Source of the DNA: Candidatus Jordarchaeia archaeon
GTDB taxonomy: Archaea > Asgardarchaeota > Jordiarchaeia > Jordiarchaeales > Jordiarchaeaceae
DNA: 43,808 nt
Assembly (NCBI GenBank): GCA_029856435.1
Contig: JAHQXB010000170.1
Location: 1-43,808, forward strand
Direction of reading: 5' to 3'
The notes under the pieces were generated by a model. The model did no database searches, was not told the DNA's origin, and saw nothing but the letters and a program-made list of their open reading frames with translations. Each line of letters opens with the position of its first letter. Positions within the stretch are counted from its first letter, which is position 1. This document shows, piece after piece, positions 1-8,153 of this stretch. Position numbers and translations under genes: made by a program.

Positions 1-2
1 GA

Positions 3-150
3 GCCGGGTTAGTCTAGCGGCGAGGCGCCGGACAGTTCTTTGCCCGGAATGCAGATTCGGTATTTCCGGCTTTACCTCAAGCTGGGGCCGAAACCAGGGT
101 TCAAAATCCTTGGAGGTTTCTCTCCAGTGAGGAACATCCCTGACCCGGCT
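3..150 (+). tRNA. tRNA-Cys (GCA) with three probable introns
   Basis: The acceptor arms GCCGGGT (3-9) and ACCCGGC (143-149) pair perfectly and are followed by T73 at 150, the discriminator base typical of tRNA-Cys. The D arm is GTCT (12-15)/AGGC (23-26). The anticodon stem CCGGA (28-32) pairs with TTCGG (56-60) only if 34-49 is removed, giving loop C-T-GCA-G-A with anticodon GCA at 51-53. The T stem CAGGG (95-99) pairs with CCCTG (138-142) only if about 105-135 is removed, giving loop TTCAAAT. A further insert of about 63-91 with a GGC/GCC-based hairpin sits in the variable loop. The mature RNA would be about 72 nt. CCA is not encoded. Exact splice points of introns 2 and 3 could shift by one or two bases. 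SepCysE/SepCysS genes follow immediately. Confidence 0.87.
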
Positions 151-297
151 TCACTTAAACCCTCAAAATAGTTAATGGAAACTAAAAAGCTCCAGAGGTA
201 GAAGCCTCAAGGATTCGTATGGAAAAGGGAAAGCGATAAATAATTATGCTGACCAATAAAAGTTTTAATGTGGTTGGCCCTCTCATAGTGGTATGTC

Positions 298-948
298 TTG
301 TACAATGGTAGTTTGGAGAGTGGGCTGTTGAATTTTGGGCGTGACGATGTTGTTAGAATTAGGAGTGCTCTTGACGCTTTGGTCTCTATTTTGTGTGTGG
401 TCAGGGCTTTTGCTCCGGAGTATAATTTTGATTCTGCTGCGGAGGAAAGTATTAGGAGGCTTCTGGAAACTGTACGGGACACCCTGAAGTTAACCATGGA
501 TAAAATTGGTTCGGGAAAGCTGGAGGGGGTGAAGAACACTGAGGTAAAGTCAGTTGATTTTTCGGGTGTTCTTTTTATTACTGTTTCTTCCTCTGCGCGG
601 AAGAGGCTTTTGGATTTGGGTGTTGATGCTAGGTTTGTGGTGGTGACTGGTGGGCCTCTGGATGTGGGTGATGTTAAGATTTTGAATCCGGGTATTTCTG
701 AGGGGGCTCTTGAAACTGTGAGGCGGAAGGTGGAGGGTGTTTGGCGGGAAATTGAGAGGAAGGCTCTAGGGGCGAGAAGGATTCTGATATTGGCTGAGGC
801 GGGTAATAGGGGGGATTTGATGGTTTCTGAGAGGGTGGGTGAAATCGAGAGGAGGACGGGTGTGAAGGCCTTTGTTAAGACTTTTTCCAGCCTCAGGGAT
901 TTGTCGCCTGAATTTTTTGAAGAGTTTTTGGGTGATGCTGGTGTTTGA
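298..948 (+). CDS. sepCysE: SepCysE-like protein (DUF2100 family)
   Basis: A 216-residue protein starting at a TTG. I identify it mainly by context and general resemblance. It overlaps the sepCysS gene by 14 bp and has the size of the archaeal DUF2100 protein SepCysE, the accessory factor that bridges SepRS and SepCysS and channels Sep-tRNA-Cys. It reads as an N-terminal helical part (about 1-75) and a C-terminal alpha/beta part with hydrophobic strands (FSGVLFITVS, DARFVVVTGG, ARRILILAEAG). There are no transmembrane segments. The coding strand is strikingly G/T-rich. The start is uncertain because no strong ribosome site precedes the TTG. SepRS (sepS) is not in this window. Confidence 0.66.
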   Translation: MYNGSLESGLLNFGRDDVVRIRSALDALVSILCVVRAFAPEYNFDSAAEESIRRLLETVRDTLKLTMDKIGSGKLEGVKNTEVKSVDFSGVLFITVSSSARKRLLDLGVDARFVVVTGGPLDVGDVKILNPGISEGALETVRRKVEGVWREIERKALGARRILILAEAGNRGDLMVSERVGEIERRTGVKAFVKTFSSLRDLSPEFFEEFLGDAGV

Positions 949-2140
949 TGAAAGTGTTTTGGAGAAGTACAGGAATTTGGTTCGCGGCGTTGAGGAGGAC
1001 GCGATAAATCTTCATCCTATCCAGTCTGGGGGTAGGGCTGGTGATTATCCGGGGGTTGTTCAGGCTGTTTTGAGGTTTGTTGATGGTTATAGTGTGTGTG
1101 ATTTTTGTATGAAGGGTAGGTTGGATCTCATTGATTCTCCTCCCCTTTGTGATTTTCATAGGGATATTGCTGACTTTTTGGATATGGATGTGGCTAGGCT
1201 TTTTCCGGGTTGTCGCCAGGCTCAGTATGCTGCGTTTCATGCTTTGGTTAAATCTGAGGACACTATTATTATTGATTCATTGGCACATTATAGTACTTAT
1301 TTGAGTGCTGAGAGGGTGGGTGCAAGGATTGTTGAGGTGCCGCATTCAGGATATCCCGACTTTGACCTATTTCTTGACGCTTATGCAGAAAAGATTGAGG
1401 AGGTAAAAAAGGAGACGGGTAAGTGGCCGGCTTTGGCCTTTTTAACTCATGTTGATTACAATTATGGTAATGTTTTTGATGCAAAGAGTGTGGGCAAAAT
1501 TGTGCATGATTATGGAATTCCCTTTGTGTTAAATGGGGCGTATACTGTTGGGCGAATGCCAGTTTCTGGAAAGGAGTTGGGTGCAGATATTTTGACTGCT
1601 TCACTGCACAAATCTTTTGCTTCTCCGGCACCCTCGGGTCTTCTGCTGGCTAGCAGGGATTATGCAGAGGTTATCTTCAAAAGTTCTTCGATTAGGGGTC
1701 CTTGGAGTGGTAGAAGTTTTGAGAATAAAGAAGTTGAAACTTTAGGCTGCACTCTTCCCGGCTGTGTAGTTATAGGTGTTATGGCTGCTTTTCCATATGT
1801 TGCTGAACGCGTTAAACATTGGGACGAAGAAGTTAAAAAGGCAAGGTATTTCATAGAGCAATTAGAAAGGGTGGCAGGGATTAAACAGCTGGGGCAGCGT
1901 CCACATAACCATGACTTGGTGCACTTTGAAAGCGAACCATTTTTTGAGATAGCCCAGAAACATCCTCGGAAAGGATTCTTCCTTTATGAAGAATTAAGGG
2001 AAAGAGGAGTCGCCGGAGTTCAACCCGGCTTATCAAAGTTCTTCAAGGTTTCAACGTATGGAAAAACATGGAACCAGATTAAACTAGCGGCTGAGGCATT
2101 TCTAGATATTGCACGAAAGTATAGCATCCCAATACATTAA
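935..2140 (+). CDS. sepCysS: O-phospho-L-seryl-tRNA:Cys-tRNA synthase
   Basis: A PLP enzyme that converts Sep-tRNA-Cys to Cys-tRNA-Cys, about 401 residues from the ATG at 935. The start at 935 overlaps the upstream gene by 14 bp and is preceded by a G-rich site; an upstream in-frame start at 872 would lie deep in sepCysE. Seen: the PLP lysine in TASLHKSFASPAPSG (K226) and a CxxC at C55/C58 corresponding to the essential Cys pair of the family. C272 and C277 are candidates for the third essential cysteine. The N-terminal third is very G/T-rich like sepCysE, while the C-terminal half has balanced composition. Its partner tRNA-Cys lies just upstream, so the locus is dedicated to RNA-dependent Cys synthesis. 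Confidence 0.92.
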   Translation: MLVFDESVLEKYRNLVRGVEEDAINLHPIQSGGRAGDYPGVVQAVLRFVDGYSVCDFCMKGRLDLIDSPPLCDFHRDIADFLDMDVARLFPGCRQAQYAAFHALVKSEDTIIIDSLAHYSTYLSAERVGARIVEVPHSGYPDFDLFLDAYAEKIEEVKKETGKWPALAFLTHVDYNYGNVFDAKSVGKIVHDYGIPFVLNGAYTVGRMPVSGKELGADILTASLHKSFASPAPSGLLLASRDYAEVIFKSSSIRGPWSGRSFENKEVETLGCTLPGCVVIGVMAAFPYVAERVKHWDEEVKKARYFIEQLERVAGIKQLGQRPHNHDLVHFESEPFFEIAQKHPRKGFFLYEELRERGVAGVQPGLSKFFKVSTYGKTWNQIKLAAEAFLDIARKYSIPIH

Positions 2141-2363
2141 CAAATGGAGTATAATGAGGGAGATAACCTGTTTCATTAAGGTGCAAGGGGTATTTTGGTG
2201 ATTGTGTTTCTGCCAGTTGAATCAGTGTTTACTGGCCTTTTTTCAGCTAAATTTGCTAGTTTGCGCAAAAAGGGTTTGAACATGATTAGTAAGGGGCCTG
2301 CAGTGCTACGCTTGAGGGATGTTTAAGCCCCAAAAATTTTGCTAGGTGAAATGTTTTGGAGGT

Positions 2364-2777
2364 TTATATTTTGTATTTTTCTCGGTATAGGGATAGAAGG
2401 TTTTGGATTTCATTATTTTGTTGGGCGCTTTCCTCTAGAATGTCTAGTACCTTGCCTATGTTTACTCCGCCTACTTTTTGTTTAATTTTTAGGTTTGATT
2501 TGAGGTCTAGGGGTGATGGTTTTCCCTGTAAAAAATCCAAGTATGATTTGAGTGGGGCTACATATTCTGCTTGGTAGTCGGGTATTTTGTCGGGGGTTAT
2601 GGAAATCCTTCCGTTTCCCAGAACTAGTGTGAAAGCCATTTCTCCCTCTGGTTCTGGTACTGCAGTGATTCTCTCGTAAATCTTGATTTTGGGTATGACT
2701 TGTAGAAATTCTTGGCTCTTTTCCTCCCGTGGTATGGCTTTCTCAAATATGTGTTTGAAGATATTAAATAAATCCAT
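2364..2777 (-). CDS. hypothetical protein, 137 aa
   Basis: I do not recognise this soluble protein. It is acidic/basic mixed, has no signal peptide or membrane segment, and contains a central stretch (EGEMAFTLVLGNGRISITP) resembling a small beta-sheet domain followed by helices, loosely reminiscent of SCP2-like lipid-binding folds. That resemblance is weak. The ATG at 2777 is followed by a clean reading frame and an A/T-rich promoter region (2780-2900). It stands alone between sepCysS and the homocitrate-synthase-like gene, with both intergenic spaces over 130 bp, so it is probably monocistronic. Confidence 0.7.
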   Translation of the reverse strand: MDLFNIFKHIFEKAIPREEKSQEFLQVIPKIKIYERITAVPEPEGEMAFTLVLGNGRISITPDKIPDYQAEYVAPLKSYLDFLQGKPSPLDLKSNLKIKQKVGGVNIGKVLDILEESAQQNNEIQNLLSLYREKYKI

Positions 2778-2916
2778 GACAATTCCCCTGTTATAATTTC
2801 TTGCTTAAAGAAATTGTGCAATTTGGTATTTAAAGCTGTTCTTTAGGAATTCTTAACTATATTATAAATATTGTTTTTTATTATTAGTGATTTTTTGAAA
2901 AGTTTGGGTTATATTT

Positions 2917-4194
2917 TTAAGTATCTTTTTCAATTACCCTTCTGACTATTTCTAAGAATTCGCTCTTGAAGATGCCCTTCTGAAGTGTCCTCATTTTCTC
3001 TTTTACGTCCATGAAACGGGCGCGGATGATCTCTTTGCTCTGCTCTTCCTGTTTCTTCTTTAACTCGTAAACTATCTCTCTTATCTGTTCGTCTGTAGCT
3101 TCTATTCCTTCCTCCTGAAGCAAGTACCTCACAATGTGTCGTCCTGACTTTTTGCCCAAGAATAGCTCAGTCTGGCGTCCTATAAGTTCTGGGGGAAATG
3201 GTTCATAGGTGTTTTTATTCCTCAAAAGAGCATAAACGTGAATGCCACTCTCATGCCTAAAACTGTTATCTCCAACAAGAGGCTTATGCACTGAAAGAGG
3301 AATTCCAAAAGTTCTCTCAAAAATTTGTGAAACCTCGTAAATGCGGTCCAGCTTTATGCCAGTATCAACCTTATACAACAGTTCCAGAGAAACAACAACC
3401 TCCTCAAAGGAAGCATTCCCACCCCTTTCCCCATACCCATTTACGCAGGTGTGAGGGTAAATGACGCCCTCTTCCACTCCGGCAAGAGTGTTGGCTGTTG
3501 CCAACCCGAAATCATTGTGGCAGTGAATGGAAAGAGGAATGCTCCTATTAAATCTGGAGTTTAATTCATCTCTTACTCTACCAACAAGATATTTCATGGA
3601 TGTTGGGCGCATCACACCTAAAGTGTCTGCTAGTGCAATTTTGTCTGCTCCCGCATCTATGGCAGCCAAACAAAATTTCATTAGTTCATCAAAATAGGCC
3701 CGCGTAGCATCCTCAGCTACAAAGTCCACAACCACACCATGATCTCTTGCATAGTTTATGGCGTCGATCAACATTTCAACTGCTTCGTCCACGCTTTTCC
3801 TTAGTGAATACTTGAGTAGAATTCTACTAGTTGACATGAAAATGGGGATTTCTTTAACATCGCAGTCCAGACACGCATCTATGTCAGCTCTTCTTGGCCT
3901 AGCGGTGGCAGCAACCTTTGTATTAACAAGATTCTCACGTGATAGAGCCTTAACAACCATTTTCTCGGATTCAGAAACAGCAGGATAACTTGGAACAATA
4001 ACCTTAACTCCAATCTCATCCAATACCTTTGACAAATAGACCTTCTCATCCACCGTCAAAAAAGTACCCGGCGTTTGCTCACCATCCCGCAAAGTTTCGT
4101 CCCAGATGAAAACTTTCTTCGGCAAGTGCTTAGGCAGAGTTTCCAGTATCCTATTATAATCCATTACTTGTTCTTCTACTGATTCCAAAACCAT
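2917..4194 (-). CDS. homocitrate/2-isopropylmalate synthase family (DRE-TIM acyltransferase)
   Basis: A 425-residue Claisen-condensing enzyme of the LeuA/AksA/NifV/LysS superfamily. Seen: the N-terminal signature WDETLRDGEQTPG (about 31-43), the metal-binding HCHNDFGLATANTLAG, the NGYGERGGNASFEE loop and the RHESGIHVYALL segment, in the order expected for this family. It lacks the C-terminal LeuA allosteric dimerisation domain, so a leucine-regulated isopropylmalate synthase is unlikely. Homocitrate synthase (first step of the LysW lysine route), citramalate synthase or Re-citrate synthase are possible; sequence alone does not decide. The gene stands alone. A GAAGG motif abuts the first ATG, so translation may instead start at the Met at 4164. 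Confidence 0.85.
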   Translation of the reverse strand: MVLESVEEQVMDYNRILETLPKHLPKKVFIWDETLRDGEQTPGTFLTVDEKVYLSKVLDEIGVKVIVPSYPAVSESEKMVVKALSRENLVNTKVAATARPRRADIDACLDCDVKEIPIFMSTSRILLKYSLRKSVDEAVEMLIDAINYARDHGVVVDFVAEDATRAYFDELMKFCLAAIDAGADKIALADTLGVMRPTSMKYLVGRVRDELNSRFNRSIPLSIHCHNDFGLATANTLAGVEEGVIYPHTCVNGYGERGGNASFEEVVVSLELLYKVDTGIKLDRIYEVSQIFERTFGIPLSVHKPLVGDNSFRHESGIHVYALLRNKNTYEPFPPELIGRQTELFLGKKSGRHIVRYLLQEEGIEATDEQIREIVYELKKKQEEQSKEIIRARFMDVKEKMRTLQKGIFKSEFLEIVRRVIEKDT

Positions 4195-4333
4195 CCTTCA
4201 GAAACCACCAAAAATTTTAGTACGGGGAAACAGAGTAACAAAAGTTTAAAAATGTTATATTAACTACGAGTAAGGCTGTAGCATTTCTTGAATGCAGGAC
4301 CTCTAAAATCTTGTTCTGAATATATTTTAATGT

Positions 4334-5068
4334 TTAGTTAATAGTTTTCTTTAGGTCTTCCCATAGTTTTGGTAGGATTTCTGCTGCCATTCCCCGAATG
4401 GAAAGAGTCACATATGGTGTTAAGACTGTAGGTTCCCTATTTACTTCAATCACTACTGCACCACTTTTTCTGGCTAGCAGTGGGAGGTCTCGCGCCGGCG
4501 AAACCACCCCCGATGTCCCTATGACTAGGAAAAGTTCTGCCCTCCGGCTAAGATCTAGGGCGGCCTCCAATGTTTTCTGTTCTAAGGGTTCCCCAAATTG
4601 GACCACGTGGGGACGGAGTGCTTCCCCACAACTATGTATAGGAGGAATAGTTTCAAGGGGTGTTTTTGGCAGGTCAACTATTTCGCCATCTCTAGGGCAC
4701 CTCCCCTTCCACATATTGCCATGAAGCTCCAGTACTTTTCTACTTCCCGCACGATGATGCAGACCATCAACATTTTGAGTTATAAGATAGAAATTGTAGA
4801 AGAAATCCTCCATTTCTACAAGTGTGAGATGAGCCGCATTTGGTTCACAGCGACTAACAAGTTCCCTTCTCCACTCATAAAACTCCCAAGTTCCCCTAGT
4901 ATTCCATGGGGGACCGGATTTCCCAGCAAGGTTCCTAGCTGTCTCATTTTCCCACATTGAACCTCTGCCTCTGAAAATAGGCACCCCGCTCTCAGCAGAC
5001 ACACCTGCCCCAGTAAGGGCTACAATCAAAGATTTTCTATTCAAATTTAGTTTACCAATAAGAACCAT
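4334..5068 (-). CDS. SIR2-family NAD-dependent protein deacylase (class III, SIRT5-like)
   Basis: A 244-residue sirtuin. Seen: the NAD motif GAGVSAESGVPIFRG (20-34), TQNVDGLHHRAG (97-108), catalytic His in ELHG (H116), LRPHVVQFGE and the late GTSGVVSPA. The Y-x-x-R pair in FYEWRREL (Y64, R67) matches the acyl-binding motif of SIRT5/CobB-type enzymes, which favours desuccinylase/demalonylase activity over plain deacetylation. Each zinc CxxC pair has only one Cys (C124 and C147), so the structural zinc site looks degenerate. A GGAG precedes the ATG at 5068. It is monocistronic, next to a divergently oriented dehydrogenase. Confidence 0.93.
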   Translation of the reverse strand: MVLIGKLNLNRKSLIVALTGAGVSAESGVPIFRGRGSMWENETARNLAGKSGPPWNTRGTWEFYEWRRELVSRCEPNAAHLTLVEMEDFFYNFYLITQNVDGLHHRAGSRKVLELHGNMWKGRCPRDGEIVDLPKTPLETIPPIHSCGEALRPHVVQFGEPLEQKTLEAALDLSRRAELFLVIGTSGVVSPARDLPLLARKSGAVVIEVNREPTVLTPYVTLSIRGMAAEILPKLWEDLKKTIN

Positions 5069-5288
5069 CTATTCTCCATCCCCCAGGGGAATATAAAAAT
5101 TAAAAGTAACTCATCATTTTAATTTCAATTATGAACTGGAAGGAAACGTACATAAACTGTTCCACATCATTAAGGCTATAAATGTCTAAACATTTATAAG
5201 TTTTAAAAAGTTTTTTCCTAAGTATTTGAGCATTTGCGATGTGTGACTTAATTCTAAGAATTGTAAACTTATTTGGAGTTGATTGTTT

Positions 5289-6332
5289 ATGAGAGCTGCC
5301 TTGTTTCAAGGACCTAAGGCTAAACCTATGTTTACTGTTGGAGAGGTGGAAAATCCCAAGCCTAAGGCCAACGAAGTGGTGGTAGAAGTTGAGGCCTCAG
5401 CTTTGTGTGGGACAGATCTTCATATTCTGGATGGGACGCTTCTTGGCAAGGCGTATAAGCAACCGCCATTAATTGTAGGTCATGAGTGGGCGGGTACAGT
5501 TGTTGAAGTTGGTAGTTTAGCTGAAAAGTTTAAAGTGGGTGACAGAGTTTTCAGCTCACCAAACTTTTCCTGTGGTGTTTGCACCTTCTGTCTGAGGGGA
5601 CGACCCAACCTATGCGATAAGAGAGGGGTTTTCGGGCTGAATGCTCCAGGAAGCAATGCGGAGTACATTGCAGCACCGCAAGAATCTCTTTATCATCTTC
5701 CAGAGGGAATAAGCTTTAGAGTGGGTTCCCTGATAGGCGACACTCTTGGAACCGCTTATCACGCGGTTAGACGGGCGCAAATACAGCCGGGAGATGTAGT
5801 AGCGCTGTGGGGTCTGGGACCTGTAGGTATGACAATAGCCCAAATGGCTAAGATTGCGGGAGCCGCAAAATTGATAGTTGTGGATGTGGTTCCTTCGAGA
5901 CTGGAAGAGATTAGTAAGTTGGGCGTTGCCGACCACATAATTGATGGTAAAGAAAAGGACGCAGTAAAGGAAATAAAAGATTTGACTGGTGGAGTGGGTG
6001 CGGACATCACAGTTGAGGTGACGGGTGTAGATTTGGCTTTAGGCCAAGCCTTTGAAGCTCTGCGTAAGGGAGGAAAACTTTTACTGGTAGGGACACACTC
6101 TAAGAAATATGAGCTTTGGTCTCTTGCGGTAATGTATAGGGAGATTTCCATTATTGGAACATTTGCCCACGTTCCTACCGAGGCGGAGTATTTCGTAAAT
6201 CTTGTGGAGTCAGGAAGAATCAAGTTGGAGCCACTAATCACCCATGAATTCGGATTAGATGAGGTGAACACCGCCTTTGAGCTTTTCATGGCAAGAAAAA
6301 CTAATAAAGTAATTCTCTATCCCAAAAAGTAA
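5289..6332 (+). CDS. zinc-dependent alcohol dehydrogenase (MDR family)
   Basis: A medium-chain NAD(P)-dependent dehydrogenase of about 347 residues. Seen: the catalytic-zinc segment ALCGTDLHILDG and GHEWAGTVVEVG, the structural-zinc loop with four Cys (CGVCTFCLRGRPNLC), and the Rossmann glycine motif WGLGPVGM with a downstream acidic VVDVV, suggesting NAD preference. It most resembles threonine/sorbitol dehydrogenase-like MDR enzymes; the substrate cannot be told. The ATG at 5289 is preferred over TTG 5283 because GGAG lies about 10 nt upstream of it. It is divergent from the sirtuin gene across a 220-bp intergenic region. Confidence 0.92.
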   Translation: MRAALFQGPKAKPMFTVGEVENPKPKANEVVVEVEASALCGTDLHILDGTLLGKAYKQPPLIVGHEWAGTVVEVGSLAEKFKVGDRVFSSPNFSCGVCTFCLRGRPNLCDKRGVFGLNAPGSNAEYIAAPQESLYHLPEGISFRVGSLIGDTLGTAYHAVRRAQIQPGDVVALWGLGPVGMTIAQMAKIAGAAKLIVVDVVPSRLEEISKLGVADHIIDGKEKDAVKEIKDLTGGVGADITVEVTGVDLALGQAFEALRKGGKLLLVGTHSKKYELWSLAVMYREISIIGTFAHVPTEAEYFVNLVESGRIKLEPLITHEFGLDEVNTAFELFMARKTNKVILYPKK

Positions 6333-6433
6333 GCCGACAAGAATTCACATATTGTGAATTGGGTCACTGCGCATCACAACTCCAATTTCCTAGTTTCAAC
6401 GTTTATGTGACAAGGTGTTTTAAAGAAGCTCAA

Positions 6434-6958
6434 TCATTTTTTTGAGCGCCGGTTTAAAACAGTTAATCCCAAGAAACCAGATAATGTGCCTAAAGCTAAT
6501 AGGGCTAGGATACCTGCCCAGTCAAACGTGTATCCTATTCTTATAGCCTCATTCTGCAAGAATAGACTGAAAATTGAAACACTCAGCCCTATTAGTGGGC
6601 AGTCGGGTAACCATTTTTTTTCGCCACTCCATGAGAAATATACTAACGCCGCTACGGTCCCAGATACAATAGTAGTAACCACTGCGTAAACCAAATCGAA
6701 ATTATGATAATAGCCATAGAGTGTAACCTGTGAATAATCAACTCCCGCAATTCTTGAAATTATATAAGGCCTCAAGCCTGAAAGCACCGCTAACAAAAAA
6801 AGGCTAAAGCCAGCAGACGCAAAAATGAAAGTTAAACCTCTTTTAGGCGAATAGTCCTCCTCGAATTCGAAAGTTTCAGTCTCTTTCTTTGAAGCGTCGT
6901 CTTCAGAATTGGAACTCTTCTTATTTGCAATCCCACTATTTTTTTCCTTCACCATCAT
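6434..6958 (-). CDS. predicted membrane protein, four TM segments
   Basis: A 174-residue protein not recognised as a family. The first 40 residues are hydrophilic and charged (Lys/Glu/Ser-rich, likely cytoplasmic). Four hydrophobic segments follow: LTFIFASAGFSLFLLAVLSG, VYAVVTTIVSGTVAALVYFS, a third around LIGLSVSIFSLFL, and WAGILALLALGTLSGFLGL near the C terminus. It ends in a basic tail (NRRSKK). A tandem Met start (MMVKEK) leaves a one-codon ambiguity. No operon partner. The long intergenic region upstream carries an inverted-repeat element. Confidence 0.78.
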   Translation of the reverse strand: MMVKEKNSGIANKKSSNSEDDASKKETETFEFEEDYSPKRGLTFIFASAGFSLFLLAVLSGLRPYIISRIAGVDYSQVTLYGYYHNFDLVYAVVTTIVSGTVAALVYFSWSGEKKWLPDCPLIGLSVSIFSLFLQNEAIRIGYTFDWAGILALLALGTLSGFLGLTVLNRRSKK

Positions 6959-7076
6959 CCATCCAGTAGATAGGGAGCTAGCTGAGATTCAGTATTTCAG
7001 TAATTTTAAAAAGTTTATCTAAACATACAAGCTCCCGACTTCCAGTTTTAAACTAATAAGTTTTTTGAGAGTTATA

Positions 7077-7221
7077 TTATCTTGACAATGTTAAATTTGG
7101 TTCGTTGCTGCTTGTTTCTTACTGTTTTTTATCTTTTAGGTGAGGAAAAACGCTTTTCCCGCGGCTCTTAATTAATAGTACTAAAATGGGAATCGGCTCA
7201 AATTTAACATTGTCAAGTTAT
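7077..7221. mobile_element. MITE-like element with 19-bp perfect terminal inverted repeats
   Basis: The sequence CTTGACAATGTTAAATTTG at 7081-7099 is repeated exactly as its reverse complement at 7199-7217. The two ends enclose about 100 bp with no open frame. TTAT lies immediately outside each end (7077-7080 and 7218-7221), consistent with a 4-bp target duplication. The 137-bp element has the form of a non-autonomous miniature transposable element. An alternative is a long-stem structured RNA. No second copy is obvious in the window. Confidence 0.62.
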
Positions 7222-7877
7222 AGTCTGCCTTTTTATCCATATGTTTAAACAACACTCCGGGGGGCTGAATTTTTGTGGTTTGACCTTGCCTTAGCCTGCC
7301 TCTGCATCCCTTCCTACCTCCATTTTTCTACACAAGGTGTTAAAAAAGATGGGAAAATGGTTTCTCTCAAGCCAGCCACAAAAACAGATCCCTACAAACA
7401 GGAGTGCTGCCTAAACATATAGTTTTTATGCCTCCATTTGTGAGTAGAATCTTCTTTGCAACCACAACGGACTAGAAACCCTCACCAAAGACTAGCAAAA
7501 ATACACGATTAGAAACAGGAGCCACAAGGTTCAACCAATTAAGGGATAGGAGAAACAAAGATACCAACCACAGCAAGCACATCTCCAAAACTGAGAAATC
7601 GGCTTCTCCTCTCCTTTGAACTTTAAATTAGGTATTAAAAAATTATTTTTTGGGGATTAAAATAGAACAAACATCATATAACCACTCGAAGGGCTTACAT
7701 CTTGCGAGTCGGGTAATAACACGGGTATTGGTAGTTTTAGGATTGTTCAATCAACTAGTTTTTAGTCGCTTTCCCCAAAATTTAGTTGAAGGTGTAGGTT
7801 AAGAGTTTTTGTCGTCTCTAGCAAGTCGGGTGAACCGTGGGCTTCGCTGTTGTTTCTTGTTGATGGCGAGGGTTGGC
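7222..7877. other. intergenic region without recognisable genes
   Basis: About 650 bp between the inverted-repeat element and the TFS-like gene. I see no credible open frame, tRNA or CRISPR. Two short similar strings, GCGAGTCGGGT near 7703 and GCAAGTCGGGT near 7821, recur about 120 bp apart but are not otherwise organised. Confidence 0.4.
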
Positions 7878-8153
7878 TTAAGTTTCTCCTTCTTCTGCGT
7901 AGTATTCTAGTGCTTGTCTCTTTAGTTCCTCTCGTTCGTCTTCGTCTATTTCATATTTTTTTGCTTCTCCACCCTCGACTACTATTGTCTTGTCTTTTGG
8001 TGTGTGGGGTATTTTGACCACTAGGCGATATTTTTTTGTGTCGGCTGCGTCTGTTTTGTAGCCACATTTTCTGCATATGAGTGTGCTTTTTCCTTCTTCC
8101 TTTTTGGGCATTAGTAATGTTCCATCGTTGGGACAAAATGACACCTTTTCCAC
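7878..8153 (-). CDS. TFS/RpoM-like zinc-ribbon protein lacking the C-terminal cleavage domain
   Basis: A 91-residue protein whose N terminus, FCPNDGTLLMPKKEEG, then CRKCGYK, is the Rpb9-type zinc ribbon (CxxD/C...CxxC) of archaeal transcription factor S / RNA polymerase subunit M. The family normally continues to a second zinc ribbon bearing the acidic hairpin with Asp-Glu that stimulates transcript cleavage. Here the protein ends after an acidic helix (DEDEREELKRQALEYY) with no second ribbon. The first knuckle has C7 but Asp10 in place of the second Cys. It may be a TFS paralogue that binds polymerase without cleavage activity, or a general zinc-ribbon protein. Confidence 0.82.
   Translation of the reverse strand: MEKVSFCPNDGTLLMPKKEEGKSTLICRKCGYKTDAADTKKYRLVVKIPHTPKDKTIVVEGGEAKKYEIDEDEREELKRQALEYYAEEGET

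Noticed and set aside
3..150. Class II tRNA (Leu/Ser) with a long variable arm
   Set aside because: The GCA anticodon, T73 and overall match to archaeal tRNA-Cys arms explain the long inserts as introns.
2917..4194. Leucine-pathway LeuA
   Set aside because: The C-terminal allosteric domain is missing and no leuBCD genes are nearby; left as a general family call.
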